A DNA stretch of 64,000 bases, from assembly GCF_003006155.1 (NCBI RefSeq), contig NZ_CP023559.1:248001-312000 (forward strand), given 5' to 3'. Position 1 is the first letter of the stretch. Each line of letters begins with the position of its first letter. The notes beneath the pieces are model-generated. The model made no database searches, was not told the origin of the DNA, and saw nothing but the letters and a program-made list of their open reading frames with translations. Made by a program: the position numbers and the translations under genes. Origin of the DNA: Salinicola tamaricis. GTDB taxonomy: Bacteria > Pseudomonadota > Gammaproteobacteria > Pseudomonadales > Halomonadaceae. This document shows positions 10,943 to 20,184 of this stretch, piece after piece.

Positions 10943-11262
10943 ATGCTCGCCATCCCTGGCGAGCCCCTTCGGGCCGTCGCTACGCGACGTTCAAAACCGC
11001 TCCCGGCTATTTTGTATGCTCGCCATCCCTGGCGAGCCCCTTCGGGCCGTCGCTACGCGACGTTCAAAACCGCTCCCGGCTATTTTGTATGCTCGCCATC
11101 CCTGGCGAGCCCCCTTCGGGCCGTCGCTACGCGACGTTCAAAACCGCTCCCAGCTATTTTGTATGCTCGCCATCCCTGGCGAGCCCCCTTCGGGCCGTCG
11201 CTACGCGACGTTCAAAACCGCTCCCAGCTTTTTGTATGCTCGCCATCCCTGGCGAGCCCCTC
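10943..11262. repeat. Tandem array of a 73/74-bp structured repeat, 4.4 copies
   Basis: Four near-identical head-to-tail units begin at 10943, 11016, 11089 and 11163 and a fifth, truncated after 27 bp, at 11236. Unit lengths are 73, 73, 74 and 73 bp; the one-base difference is an extra C in the C run after GGCGAG in some copies. Every unit has two short palindromes: GCTCGCCA-TCCC-TGGCGAGC, and CGTCGC-TAC-GCGACG, plus a CCCTTCGGG hairpin between them, and ends with TTCAAAACCGCTCCC and a T run. There are no unique spacers, so this is not a CRISPR. Open frames run through it only because the unit length is close to a multiple of three; they have no family support. Just upstream a CGCC...GGCG hairpin with TTTTTT precedes the first unit. 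Confidence 0.9.
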
Positions 11263-11449
11263 CCACCTGTCAGCTTCACCACATCCTCACGGCCTACAGG
11301 CAAAAAAAGGTTCCCAACGCCTCAACTCCCGACGACCATGGCCGATAAGTTCAGGAAGCCGCAGAGACACACGGCGACCTCGGTGCTCCCGTGAAGCCCC
11401 GTCCGAGGCCGCCATGCGGGGCCGAGAAAGAGGTTCGGCCACACGCTTT

Positions 11450-11527
11450 GGGTTGCTCCCTGCGACCGCCTCGACCCGACTGGTCGCACGGGCAACCCCG
11501 TCGCCCTTATCGGGTCTTTTTTGTACC
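11450..11527 (+). terminator. Long stem-loop followed by T-run, possible ncRNA 3' end
   Basis: GGGTTGC (11450-11456) pairs with GCAACCC (11492-11498), and TGCGACC (11461-11467) with GGTCGCA (11482-11488), giving a 14-bp stem with one internal loop. A shorter ACCCCG...CGGGT stem and TTTTTT follow. No open frame with support surrounds it, so a small structured RNA or a terminator of an unseen transcript is possible. Confidence 0.45.
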
Positions 11528-11681
11528 CGATTCCATCCGATACGTAGCGCTTACAAAAGTCTTCAATTTAGACTTACTAATACTCAAGGATTGCGCCATC
11601 CTGAGAGTGTGACTTGGCCAAGAAGTCACGTGTCTCCTATCTCCCCTCATTCGTGATGGGTAGCAATAGGCCCCTCTTTTA

Positions 11682-11728
11682 CCCGGCTTGGATGCTCACC
11701 TTCGGGTCTGCGTCAGCCGGGATTTTTT
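11682..11728 (+). terminator. Intrinsic terminator
   Basis: CCCGGCT (11682-11688) pairs with AGCCGGG (11715-11721), then ATTTTTTC. It is oriented rightwards and lies about 95 bp beyond the stop of the leftward Lrp-like gene, so it would end a rightward transcript coming from the repeat region. Confidence 0.6.
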
Positions 11729-11821
11729 CATGCCTTTTCGGTACCCCTGGCCCTATCCTCTCGGCCAAAACGCCGGCTCGACAGCGACGAGAACCTGAAT
11801 ACCTACCCCTGTCCACGATTT

Positions 11822-12296
11822 TCAACTTTTCACCTTGAGCGGCCCGGCCTCCTTGAAGCACTCCAGCGCCACCTGGGTGGAAACATCGCGAATTCCCGGA
11901 ATTGGACTGACCACAGACGAGAGAAAGTGTGAGAGTTCGGCGAGATCCGCCACCTTCATTGAGGATGAAATCGTGGCTGCCGGTGGTCGAGTGACAGTCG
12001 ATCACCTCGTCGCAGGCCAGTAACGCGGCGATCGTTTCCCGCGGCGACCCCAGCCGCGCTTTCTCCACCGACACCGTAATGAAAGCGGTCACCATGAGCC
12101 CCAGCGCCTCGGGAGCCAGACGCAACGCGTACCCTTGGATGATCCCCCTCGCCTCGAGCCGAGCGATCCGCCGCGAGCACTGGCTGGGCGAGAGATTCAC
12201 GCGCTCGGCCAGCTCGGTCAGCGTCTGACGCGGTGAACGCTGCATGGCGTGAAGCAGACGACGATCGAAGGCATCTAGCGCTTCCATTTTGCACAT
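11822..12296 (-). CDS. kynR: Lrp/AsnC-family regulator, KynR-like, frame broken
   Basis: Transcription factor with an N-terminal winged HTH (MEALDAFDRRLLHAMQ, LTELAERVNLSPSQCSRRIARLEARGII) and a C-terminal RAM/ligand-binding domain (VTAFITVSVEK, DEVIDCHSTTGSHDFIL). After DFIL the frame shifts near 11965; in the restored frame it reads KVADLAELSHFLSSVVSPIP and ends LECFKEAGPLKVKS before a TGA at 11822. It is divergent from kynU, the same arrangement as kynR in Pseudomonas, where KynR activates the kyn genes in response to kynurenine. The KynR role is inferred from this position. Start may be ATG 12296 or, three codons later, 12287. Confidence 0.85.
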
Positions 12297-12419
12297 AACC
12301 CCATTTAATGCATTTATTTTTCATTTATTACCGACAATACGCAAAATAACACAAACACGCAGCGGCCTGATCGGCTTACGCTACGGCATGAACTCTCTTC
12401 AACATGACTGGAGATGCCG

Positions 12420-13654
12420 ATGCGCCCGACGCTCACCGATGCCAGCGACCTGGATAGCCAAGATCCGCTCGCGGACTTCAAGGCTCACTTCGCCCTACCC
12501 GAGGGTGTGCTCTATCTGGATGGCAACTCGCTGGGGGCACAGCCGCGGGCCGCCCGCGAGGCGCTGGATGCTACACGGGATCAGTGGCGCGATGCGCTGG
12601 TCGGCGGCTGGAACCAGGGCTGGTTCGATGCCCCCGAGCGCCTCGGCGACCTGCTGGCACCGCTGATCGGCGCCCGCGCGGGAGAGGTGCTGGTCAGCGA
12701 CAGCATCACCCTCAACCTGTTCAAGCTGCTCGGCTATATCACCGAGCGCCAGGGTCGAGCCCGAACGGTCATCCTCAGCGAGGGTGGCAACTTCCCCGCC
12801 GACGGCTATATCGCCGAAGGCTTCTGCCGTAGCGCCGGTTTCACGCATTGCTTCCTGCCCGAGGGCGCGCCGCTGGAGGCGCACCTGGATGCGCAGGTGG
12901 CCGTCGTGGTATTGAGCCAGGTCAACTATCGCACCGGCCAACTGCGCGACATGGCCGAGACCACTCGCCGTGTTCATGCCAGTGGTGCGGAAGTGATCTG
13001 GGATCTGGCCCACTCGGCGGGCGCGCTGGCGGTCGATCTCGCCGGCAGCGAAGTCCGCTACGCGGTTGGCTGCACCTACAAATACCTCAACGCGGCGGCC
13101 CGGGGGCACCCGGCTTTCTGTATGTCCGTCGCGATGCCCAGCAGGCAGGCTGGCAGCCGCTCTCCGGCTGGCATGGTCATGCCCACCCCTTCGCCTTCGA
13201 CGCCGACTATGCCCCAGCCGACGGGATGACGCGCTTCCGTACCGGCACCCATTCGGCACTGGCCTACGCCCCGCTCGAAGCCTCACTGCGGCTGTGGCAG
13301 CAGGTGGATATGGCCGCACTGCGCGCCAAGAGCCTGGCGCTGGCCGATCTCTTCCGCGCCTGCCTTACCGACCTGTTCGAGACGCACGGCATCGAGGACA
13401 TCACCCCGCCCCCGGCGCAGCGCGGCAGCCAGGTCGGTCTAGTCCAGCGCGAGCACGGCTACGCCATCGTCCAGGCGCTGATCTCGCGTGGCGTGATCGG
13501 CGACTACCGCGAACCGGGGCTGATGCGCTTCGGCTTCACCCCGCTCTACCTCAGCCATGTCGATGTCTGGCACGCCGCTGACGAGTTCCGCAAGGTAATG
13601 GAGAGCGCCGAGTACCGCGATCCGCATTTTCAGACCCGCACGGAGGTGACCTGA
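12420..13654 (+). CDS. kynU: Kynureninase, frame broken
   Basis: PLP enzyme that cleaves L-kynurenine to anthranilate and alanine. Family marks: LYLDGNSLGAQPRA, GGWNQGWFDAPERLG, VLVSDSITLNLFKLL, ILSEGGNFPADGYIAEG, VVLSQVNYRTGQLRDM, VIWDLAHSAGALAVDLAG and CTYKYLN with the PLP-binding lysine. The frame shifts by -1 just after KYLN (~13,090, a GC-rich tract) and continues GGPGAPGFLYVRRDAQ, GWHGHAHPF, RFRTGTHSALAYAPLEASL and GVIGDYREPGLMRFGFTPLYLS. ATG 12420 is chosen because GGAG lies 6 nt before it; ATG 12414 would overlap that SD. It is first in the kynU-kynB-kynA operon; its stop overlaps the kynB start. Confidence 0.93.
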
Positions 13655-14470
13655 TGCAAGCGCCCCAAAGTCTCGAAGACCGCGAATACGCCCACGCCGC
13701 GGCGCTGGGCGCGGGATGCCGAAGGCACCCTGGCCCATCAGGCCGAGCTGGGCCGCACGCTGCGCGCAGCGAATCCGCCGCAACGACTCACCTATGGCGA
13801 TGCGGACTACGCCTGGCTACATCTGCACCGGCCGGCGGGCGACGGCCCCTGGCCGCTGATGATCTTTCTCCACGGCGGCTATTGGAAGGCACTGGACGCC
13901 AGCGCCACCGACTTCATGGCCAAGAGCTGGCTGACGCGCGGTTGGGCCTTCGCCTCGCTGAACTACCCGCTGGCCCCCGCAGCCACGCTGGAGACCCTGA
14001 TCGCCGAGAGCACCAACGGTGTGCGCTATCTGCTCGACCAGTGCGAAGCACTCGGCTTGAGTGGCCGCATACGCCTCGGCGGCCACAGCGCCGGGGCGCA
14101 TCTGGCGCTGATGAGCTGCCTCGCCGCGAAGTGCCCGAAGGCGATCGAAGCGCTGTGGCTGATCAGCGGCGTCTACGACCTGCGCCCGCTGCTCGGTACC
14201 TCCATCGCTGAGCCTCTCGACCTGGACGAAGCCCGCGCCGAGCGCCTGAGCCCCTTGTGCCTACCGCTGACCGGCCTGCCTCACCTGGATCTGGTCCACG
14301 GTGAGCAGGACCCGCCGGTGTTTCAGCGCCAGGGCGAAGCACTCGCGGCCCAGGCCGAACGCGACGGCGTGCCGGTGACGGTCACCCTGATGCCGGGGTA
14401 CGACCATTTCGACATTCTCGAGCACGCCGACGAAACACTGAAGCTCGAACCGGGCCGACACGCTCGCTAG
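13654..14470 (+). CDS. kynB: Kynurenine formamidase (alpha/beta-hydrolase type), frame broken
   Basis: Hydrolyses N-formylkynurenine to kynurenine. The core is an alpha/beta-hydrolase: PLMIFLHGGYWKALD (oxyanion HGGYW motif), ASLNYPLAP, IRLGGHSAGAHLALM (nucleophile Ser in GHSAG), LDLVHGEQDPPVF and PGYDHFDILE with the likely catalytic His. The N-terminal ~20 codons are in a different frame; the shift near 13,710 restores DAEGTLAHQAELGRTLRAA. The symbol kynB is used for the pathway step; the fold here is the esterase type rather than the metal-dependent cyclase type, so some annotators would write arylformamidase. The ATG overlaps the kynU stop by one base and has a GGAGGTGA SD inside kynU. Confidence 0.87.
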
Positions 14471-14548
14471 CGACATCCACCAACCGCATTTGATGACAAC
14501 GGTCGATGACAGCATTCGACAACAACGCACGACCAGGGGGTAAGCCAA

Positions 14549-15409
14549 ATGCATGACGACAATCCGACCCCGAACAAGCGCAGTACCCTCGACCTGGGCA
14601 ACGAGCAGCAAGTGCACTGGGACCAGACCATGAGCTACGGCGAGTACCTGGACCTGGCGCCGCTGCTCGCCTGCCAGAACCCAATCAGCGATCAGCACGA
14701 CGAGATGCTGTTCGTGATCATCCATCAGGTCTCGGAGCTATGGCTGAAGCAGTGTCTGCACGAGGCGCACGCAGCGGCGCGGGCGATCAGCGCCGACGAG
14801 CTGCGCCCGGCGTTCAAGATGCTCACCCGGGTCGCGCGCATCCAGGCGCAGATGATCAATGCCTGGGAGGTGCTCGCGACCATGACACCTTCCGACTACC
14901 TCGCCTTCCGCGACAGTCTCGGCCAGAGTTCGGGCTTTCAGTCGTATCAGTACCGCGAGCTGGAGTTTCTGCTCGGCAACAAGCACCCGCGCCTGGCCGA
15001 AGCCCACCGCCGCCACCCGGCCCACTATCAGCGGTTGCACGAGGTGCTCGACACCCCCAGCCTCTACGATGTCTGCCTGCAACTGCTGGCACGGCGCGGC
15101 TTCGAGCTCCCCGAGGCGACCCTGCAGCGCGACTGGTCGACGCCTTACACCCCCTCACCCGAGGTCGAAACCGCCTGGTCGACCATCTATCGCCATCCCG
15201 ATCGCTACTGGGATCTCTACGAACTCGCCGAGAAGCTGATCGATACCGAGTACAACTTCCACAAATGGCGTTTCAGCCACATGAAGACGGTTGAGCGCAT
15301 CATCGGCCAGCGCAGTGGTACTGGCGGCACCTCGGGGGTGGCCTATCTGGAGAAAGCGCTGGCGCTCAAATTCTTCCCGGAACTATGGGCGCTGAGGGGC
15401 GAGCTCTAA
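14549..15409 (+). CDS. kynA: Tryptophan 2,3-dioxygenase
   Basis: 286-residue heme enzyme that opens the tryptophan indole ring to N-formylkynurenine, the first step before KynB and KynU. Visible family marks: MSYGEYLDLAPLLACQNP, DEMLFVIIHQVSELWLKQ, FQSYQYRELEFLLGNK, the heme-ligand region FHKWRFSHMKTVERIIGQR, and GTGGTSGVAYLEKAL. Length is standard and the frame is intact. An AGGGGG SD lies 9 nt before the ATG. It lies 78 bp after kynB, so it may have its own ribosome loading but probably shares the operon. No downstream anthranilate catabolic genes are present in the window. Confidence 0.96.
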   Translation: MHDDNPTPNKRSTLDLGNEQQVHWDQTMSYGEYLDLAPLLACQNPISDQHDEMLFVIIHQVSELWLKQCLHEAHAAARAISADELRPAFKMLTRVARIQAQMINAWEVLATMTPSDYLAFRDSLGQSSGFQSYQYRELEFLLGNKHPRLAEAHRRHPAHYQRLHEVLDTPSLYDVCLQLLARRGFELPEATLQRDWSTPYTPSPEVETAWSTIYRHPDRYWDLYELAEKLIDTEYNFHKWRFSHMKTVERIIGQRSGTGGTSGVAYLEKALALKFFPELWALRGEL

Positions 15410-15459
15410 AGCGCCACCTCCGCTGGCGCCATGAAAGCGCCGGGCCGACCGCCGCCGGA

Positions 15460-16947
15460 CTATCGATAGACGGCATGCCGGCCCAGCACCTGTCGTGGCT
15501 CATCGGCTGCGCTCAGCCCCATGGCCTTGCCCAGATCGATGCCGAAACTGCAGCGCCACGACGAACCCGTCATCTGAGACGTGGTGCTGCCGGATTGAAG
15601 AAGTTGCTGGGGTTGATTGTACTGCACCGACGGCTCCAGGAACATGTATGCCGGCAGGCCGAGATGGTAATTCGTCTCGATGCGGAACACGTCTCGGGAA
15701 CCCCGCTCGGCAGTGCCGCCATTGGCCACGCGGGCCTCGCGCTGCGCCTCGATCTGGCGGCTGCCCAGGCGGGCGTAGCTCGCCTTGATGTTGGCCATGT
15801 CGGCGGCTCTATCGAAGGGCTTCAAGTAGGTGAGCCCGGTCTCGATGAACGCCTGATAGGGTTGGTTGTCACCGGGTGCCGCCTCTACCGAGCCGAACAC
15901 CAGCAGCGCCTGGGGGTCTGCGATGCCGCCCCTGCCGCCGTCCGGACGCCAGACCGCCTGGCGGAACTTGAACATGGCACCAGCGGTGCCACTGCCATCG
16001 CGCTCACCGCTGCGCGGGTCGTACTGATCACTGGTGTTGTAGAAGCCGATCAGCTCGTAGCGGCCGGGATAAGCCTCATCCGAGAAGGTCGTCTCATGCC
16101 CTATCGCAGCCAGAATGCTCTCCCCGGCTGAATCCGAAGGGTTCCAGTCGAAGCCGTGCCCCTTGTCCAGATACTGCTGCGGGTCGGATTCGAACACACC
16201 CAGCTTCAGGCTCTTGTGGTTGCCGAGCTGAAGCTGCCCGAAGGCGCCCCACGAGGCGTACGGTGGCGGCAGCGAGCCGGTGGCGAAGTCCCAGATGGGG
16301 TCGTTGCAGGCCACGACACTGGAGCAGTTGTTCTCGAAGAAATAGCGCCGGGCGTTGGTACGCCCCAGCACCGCTTTCAAGCGCCCGCCGAAATAGTTCT
16401 GCTCATAAGAGAATTCGGATAGATAGCCGCTGGAAATATCGTTGCGCGCCGGCGAGCCACCAAAATAGCTCCCCGCTGCCCCCGCATAGGCAGGCGGCGT
16501 CGGCTGCCCGACGTTATGGTTGCCGGGGAAGAAGGTATATTCCAGATGGAAGGTCGCATCGGGAATGTTCAGCATCTTCTGCAGGTCGAAGTCAGCGCCC
16601 GCGAAGATATCGTTGGTGATGGCGTGGCTCCCCTGCCTGGGGCCGGTCGACGGGTTACCGACCCACAGCGACCAAAGCGAGAGGTGCGGCGTGATGCCGG
16701 CAGCTTCCAGCCCGCTGCCCATACCAGCGAAAAGGGGCTTTCCCTGGGTATAACGCGGCGCCTTCTGATTATCGTCGAGCCGCGCCGAGACCTCTGACGC
16801 CTGAGCCCAGGCGTTGAGCGAGAAAGCCATGATCACGGCTGCCGAAAGCATCGGCTTGGCCAGCGTCATCATGCGGGAGAGCGACGCGGGCCGACTGCTG
16901 ATGCCGAGCTGGTGTTTGGCGTGAAGACGTGCATAACGTGAGGACAT
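15460..16947 (-). CDS. OprB-family carbohydrate-selective porin
   Basis: Outer-membrane beta-barrel of the OprB type, used for passive uptake of sugars and related small polar compounds. ATG 16947 is chosen because AAGGA lies 8-9 nt upstream. It opens a long N-region before the hydrophobic signal core (AKPMLSAAVIMAFSLNAWAQA). The mature part shows FAGADFDLQKMLNIPDATFH, SEFSYEQNYFGGRLKAVLGR, RRYFFENNCSSVVACNDP, and a C-terminal strand region ending WRCSFGIDLGKAMGL. It lies downstream of the MFS gene in the same direction with a 93-bp gap. The genes of this cluster suggest that the porin and MFS handle the same substrate; identity unknown. Confidence 0.83.
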   Translation of the reverse strand: MSSRYARLHAKHQLGISSRPASLSRMMTLAKPMLSAAVIMAFSLNAWAQASEVSARLDDNQKAPRYTQGKPLFAGMGSGLEAAGITPHLSLWSLWVGNPSTGPRQGSHAITNDIFAGADFDLQKMLNIPDATFHLEYTFFPGNHNVGQPTPPAYAGAAGSYFGGSPARNDISSGYLSEFSYEQNYFGGRLKAVLGRTNARRYFFENNCSSVVACNDPIWDFATGSLPPPYASWGAFGQLQLGNHKSLKLGVFESDPQQYLDKGHGFDWNPSDSAGESILAAIGHETTFSDEAYPGRYELIGFYNTSDQYDPRSGERDGSGTAGAMFKFRQAVWRPDGGRGGIADPQALLVFGSVEAAPGDNQPYQAFIETGLTYLKPFDRAADMANIKASYARLGSRQIEAQREARVANGGTAERGSRDVFRIETNYHLGLPAYMFLEPSVQYNQPQQLLQSGSTTSQMTGSSWRCSFGIDLGKAMGLSAADEPRQVLGRHAVYR

Positions 16948-17040
16948 TATTATTATCCTTATCATCGATTGAGTTGCGCTAAGCGCAGGACTTGTCAAAC
17001 AGGAGCCGAGTTTTAGAGAAGGCTCGAGTTTCAGATATGC

Positions 17041-18360
17041 CTAGGCGAGTGCAGCCTGTGACCGCCGGGCCAACACCACCGGCGCCGTCTCCTTGAGCCC
17101 CATGGCGAGAAAGCCAGCCACAACGCAGATGCCGCTCATCAGCCACAGCGGCGCCGCATGCCCGGCGATATCCGCCGCTGCCCCGGCCACCGTGGGCAGG
17201 ATGCCGCCACCCAGCACTTCACCGACGCCACAGACGAACCCGAGGGCGGTGGCGATATAGCGCGGGTCTACCGTCTCGGAGGGGACGATGGCCATGAACA
17301 GCGGGAAGATGCCGTTCAGCGACCAGCCGAAGAAGAACAGAATGGCGAGGATGTAGGCACTGCCCTGGAAGTACATCGCGCCCAGGGTCAGAATCAGCCC
17401 CATGAACGGCGTGATGATCATCACCGGTTTACGCCCGATCCGGTCGGAAATCCCGCTGACCACGAAGCTCCCCACCGCCGCCGATATCCCCAGCACCCCC
17501 ATCAGCCAGCCCATCTCCTGGGGCGAGTAGCCGCGTACGCTGGTGAGATAGATCGGCATGAAGGACCAGCAGACCACCAGATAGCCGATCAACAGGATCG
17601 CCATCAGCGAGCAAATCAGCATGTTCCGGTGGGCGAGCATCTCGCGGATACTCGGCCGGCGTGGCGCTGGCCGTTCGGCCACAGTGGCCGGCACCGATGC
17701 CGTGCCGGGCTCGCGCATCAACCACCAGATCAGCCCGGCGGCGATCAGCCCGGGCACGCCAGCGAGAAAGAACGCCTCGCGCCAGCCGAAGGCCGTGGCG
17801 ACAGCGACCAGCACCACCGGCGCGGCGAAGGAGCCGAGCAGGTTGGAGCCGAAGTTCTGCATCACCCCCATGGCCACACCGCGACGTTTGGGCGCGACTT
17901 CTATCGCCGTCACCGTCTGCGAGATCGGCAGGATGGGCCCTTCGGCGATCCCCATGAGCAGCCGCGCACCGAGCAGCAGCAGAAAGGAGGTGGCGAGTCC
18001 GGTCAGGAAGGAACAGAGGGAAAAGATGAGCGTGGCCAGCACGAGAAAGATCTTGCGCCTTCCGCTGCGATCCGACATCGCCCCGAAGATCAGCCCGGAA
18101 ATGGCCCAGGTGATCGAAAGCGCGGAAGCGGTCAGGCCGATTTCCGTATTCGATAGCCCGAGCTCGGGCTGGACGAAAGGCATCAGGAAATTGAGCGCGT
18201 TCCTGTCGAAAAAGACGATACCGAAGTTCAAACTCAGCAGTGCCACCAGCAGGATCTGATAGCGTGAACTGCAGCGCGCATTGGGTGTCACGTCGGCTGT
18301 GGAATCAGTTGTGACGTCGGCTGTGGCATGGGTTGTTACATCAGAGTTGTTGTTGTTCAT
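17041..18360 (-). CDS. MFS transporter (anion:cation symporter-like)
   Basis: 439 residues, 12 predicted helices with the MFS signature GAMSDRSGRRKIFLVLATL between helices 2 and 3 and its echo SGISDRIGRKPVMIITPF in the second half. N-domain has FGIVFFDRNALNFLMPFV, typical of organic-anion (ACS) importers. The soluble N-terminal 30 residues contain a short tandem repeat (TTHATADVTTDSTADVTPNA), mirrored by a ~24-bp DNA repeat at 18,290-18,345. Its start overlaps the end of the upstream dehydrogenase gene by 20 bp, so it is translationally linked to the operon. The substrate is probably an organic acid metabolised by the cluster enzymes; this is inference from position. Confidence 0.85.
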   Translation of the reverse strand: MNNNNSDVTTHATADVTTDSTADVTPNARCSSRYQILLVALLSLNFGIVFFDRNALNFLMPFVQPELGLSNTEIGLTASALSITWAISGLIFGAMSDRSGRRKIFLVLATLIFSLCSFLTGLATSFLLLLGARLLMGIAEGPILPISQTVTAIEVAPKRRGVAMGVMQNFGSNLLGSFAAPVVLVAVATAFGWREAFFLAGVPGLIAAGLIWWLMREPGTASVPATVAERPAPRRPSIREMLAHRNMLICSLMAILLIGYLVVCWSFMPIYLTSVRGYSPQEMGWLMGVLGISAAVGSFVVSGISDRIGRKPVMIITPFMGLILTLGAMYFQGSAYILAILFFFGWSLNGIFPLFMAIVPSETVDPRYIATALGFVCGVGEVLGGGILPTVAGAAADIAGHAAPLWLMSGICVVAGFLAMGLKETAPVVLARRSQAALA

Positions 18361-19357
18361 GGCTGATGAGCACCTTGCATTGGCGAGTGCGGCTTTTGAG
18401 GGCCTCGAATACCGCTGGCACGTTGGCGAGCGGCACCATGTCGGTAATCAAATGGCGCGGTTCTACCGCGCCGGCATCGAGCACATCCAGGGCACTTTCG
18501 TATTCGCGTCGGGAGAAGAAGGCAGCGGTCTGCAGGCGTATCTCCTTCGAGAGTGCGGCGAAGGGCACGAACGCATCCGGCCGGGTGCACAGGCCGAGAA
18601 GCAGGATGGTGCCGTGGGGCCTGACCTGTTCGATGGACTGGGCAATCAGCCCGGGAACGCCGGCACACTCGAAGACGATATCCGCCTCGCCGCCGAGCTG
18701 GCGTGTGGCCGCGGCCACCGGCTCATCCGGCGCACAGACGAAACCGGTAGCGCCCATCTCACCGGCACGCGCCTCTTGATAGCGGGCGACATCCTGGACC
18801 ACCACCTGCCTGGCGCCGAAGCGGCGCGCCCAGAACGCCACCGCCAGGCCGATAGGGCCGGCGCCGATGATCAGCACACGGTCACCGGGGCGTAGATCGG
18901 AGAGCCGGACCCCGTGGAGCGCCACCGCCAGTGGCTCGACGATCGCCCCGTCACGCGTGCTCACGCCCTCGGGCAGCGGTATGCACTGGCGCGCCGCAGT
19001 GGCCGCATATTCGCCATACCCCCCACCCTCAAGCACCATCTGCTGACACCAGGCCGGCTCACCGGAGAGGCAAGAGAGACAGCGCCCGCAGCTACGAAAC
19101 GGCATCACCGAGACCCGCTGCCCCGGGCGCAATGTCGTTACCTCGTTGCCGCAGGCGACGATCTCGCCGGCGTACTCGTGGCCCAGGACATCGCCGGGGC
19201 AGAGGCCGAACACGGCATCTTCGGTCATGTGCAGGTCAGAACCGCAGATGCCGCAGCGTTCTACCTGGACCACGACCTCATCAGCACCCGGCGTGGGGTC
19301 GGGTAGCTCCCGGATCTCCAGCGGCCGATGCAATTCGTTGAAGACGGCAGCACGCAT
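18341..19357 (-). CDS. Zinc-dependent medium-chain alcohol/polyol dehydrogenase
   Basis: 338-residue MDR enzyme (threonine/sorbitol dehydrogenase-like), NAD(P)-dependent. CGICGSDLHMTEDAVFG holds the first catalytic zinc ligand, GHEYAGEIVACG the catalytic His-Glu, and CGRCLSCLSGEPAWC the four-cysteine structural zinc loop. GAGPIGLAVAFWARRFGA is the Rossmann dinucleotide motif. The start overlaps the last base of the upstream SDR gene (19357) and its 3' end overlaps the MFS start, so all three are coupled. With the SDR and cupin it suggests stepwise oxidation of one carbon source. The substrate is not deducible. Confidence 0.9.
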   Translation of the reverse strand: MRAAVFNELHRPLEIRELPDPTPGADEVVVQVERCGICGSDLHMTEDAVFGLCPGDVLGHEYAGEIVACGNEVTTLRPGQRVSVMPFRSCGRCLSCLSGEPAWCQQMVLEGGGYGEYAATAARQCIPLPEGVSTRDGAIVEPLAVALHGVRLSDLRPGDRVLIIGAGPIGLAVAFWARRFGARQVVVQDVARYQEARAGEMGATGFVCAPDEPVAAATRQLGGEADIVFECAGVPGLIAQSIEQVRPHGTILLLGLCTRPDAFVPFAALSKEIRLQTAAFFSRREYESALDVLDAGAVEPRHLITDMVPLANVPAVFEALKSRTRQCKVLISHEQQQL

Positions 19358-20175
19358 CAGCCGACCCTCCCCAGCGAGGTCCCACCATCGATGACCAGTT
19401 GCGCCCCGGTCATGTAGGCGGACGCATCCGACGCCAGATAGAGCGCGAGCGCCTTGATCTGCTCGGGCTCCGCCAACTGCCCCAGCGGCACCTTGGCATC
19501 CCAGCTCCGGCGCACCTCCGGATCTTTCAGCCAGCCACCGCCGATATTGGTGACAAAGCCACCCGGTGCGATGGTATTGACGCGAATACCGAACTCGGCG
19601 AGTTCCAGCGCCAGTTGGCGCACCATGTGAGAGACACCGGCCTTGGCCGGCATATAGGGCAGCCCCACCACCGGCTCGGTGATGATGGCGGCATTCGACG
19701 AGGTGACGACGATGGCACCGCGGCGCTGGGGCTTCATGTAGGTCGCCGCCAGGCGCAAGGTATTGAAGTTCCCGGTCAGATTGATCGCGATCGTGCGATC
19801 CCAGCGCTCGGGATCGAGGGTATCGACCTGCCCCTCTTCGTTGCGCCAGCCGCCCGGGTTCCAGAACCCGGCACCGGGGTCGATCCCCGCATTGGCAAAG
19901 ACGATATCCAGCCCCGCATGGCGGTCGACATGTGCTTCGAAGGCCTGGGCCATTTGCGCTCGGTCCGCCACATCGAGGGCCTGCGCCTGCACCGCGAACC
20001 CCTGCGATCTCAGCCTCGCCGCTTCACGCTCCGCGGCATCGATATCGATATCCGCCAGGGTGACGCTGGCACCGTTTTCCGCCAGCACCTCGACATAAGC
20101 CAGCCCCAGACCCGAGGCGCCACCTGTGACCAGCGCCGAACGCCCCTCGACGCTGAACTGTTCGAAAAAGCGCAT
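19357..20175 (-). CDS. Short-chain dehydrogenase/reductase (SDR)
   Basis: 272-residue classical SDR. TGGASGLGLAYVEVL is the TGxxxGxG cofactor motif; NAGIDPG the NAG motif; VTSSNAAIITEPVVGLPYMPAKAG gives the catalytic Ser...Tyr-xxx-Lys in an unusual form (PYMPAKA: Tyr-Met-Pro-Ala-Lys, still Y-x3-K). C-terminal APGGFVTNIGGGWL and YMTGAQLVIDGGTSLG are normal. LADIDID after the second strand suggests NAD preference (Asp). It is the second gene of the sigma54-controlled operon, 10 bp after the restored cupin stop. Confidence 0.92.
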   Translation of the reverse strand: MRFFEQFSVEGRSALVTGGASGLGLAYVEVLAENGASVTLADIDIDAAEREAARLRSQGFAVQAQALDVADRAQMAQAFEAHVDRHAGLDIVFANAGIDPGAGFWNPGGWRNEEGQVDTLDPERWDRTIAINLTGNFNTLRLAATYMKPQRRGAIVVTSSNAAIITEPVVGLPYMPAKAGVSHMVRQLALELAEFGIRVNTIAPGGFVTNIGGGWLKDPEVRRSWDAKVPLGQLAEPEQIKALALYLASDASAYMTGAQLVIDGGTSLGRVG

Positions 20176-20184
20176 GGCATTCCC

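Noticed and set aside
10943..11262. CRISPR array
   Set aside because: Units are contiguous and identical over their whole length; there are no variable spacers and no cas genes.
10837..11656. Three long overlapping reading frames with repeated peptides through the array
   Set aside because: They arise from the ~73-bp repeats being read in three frames; no ribosome site or family and the peptides just mirror the DNA repeats.
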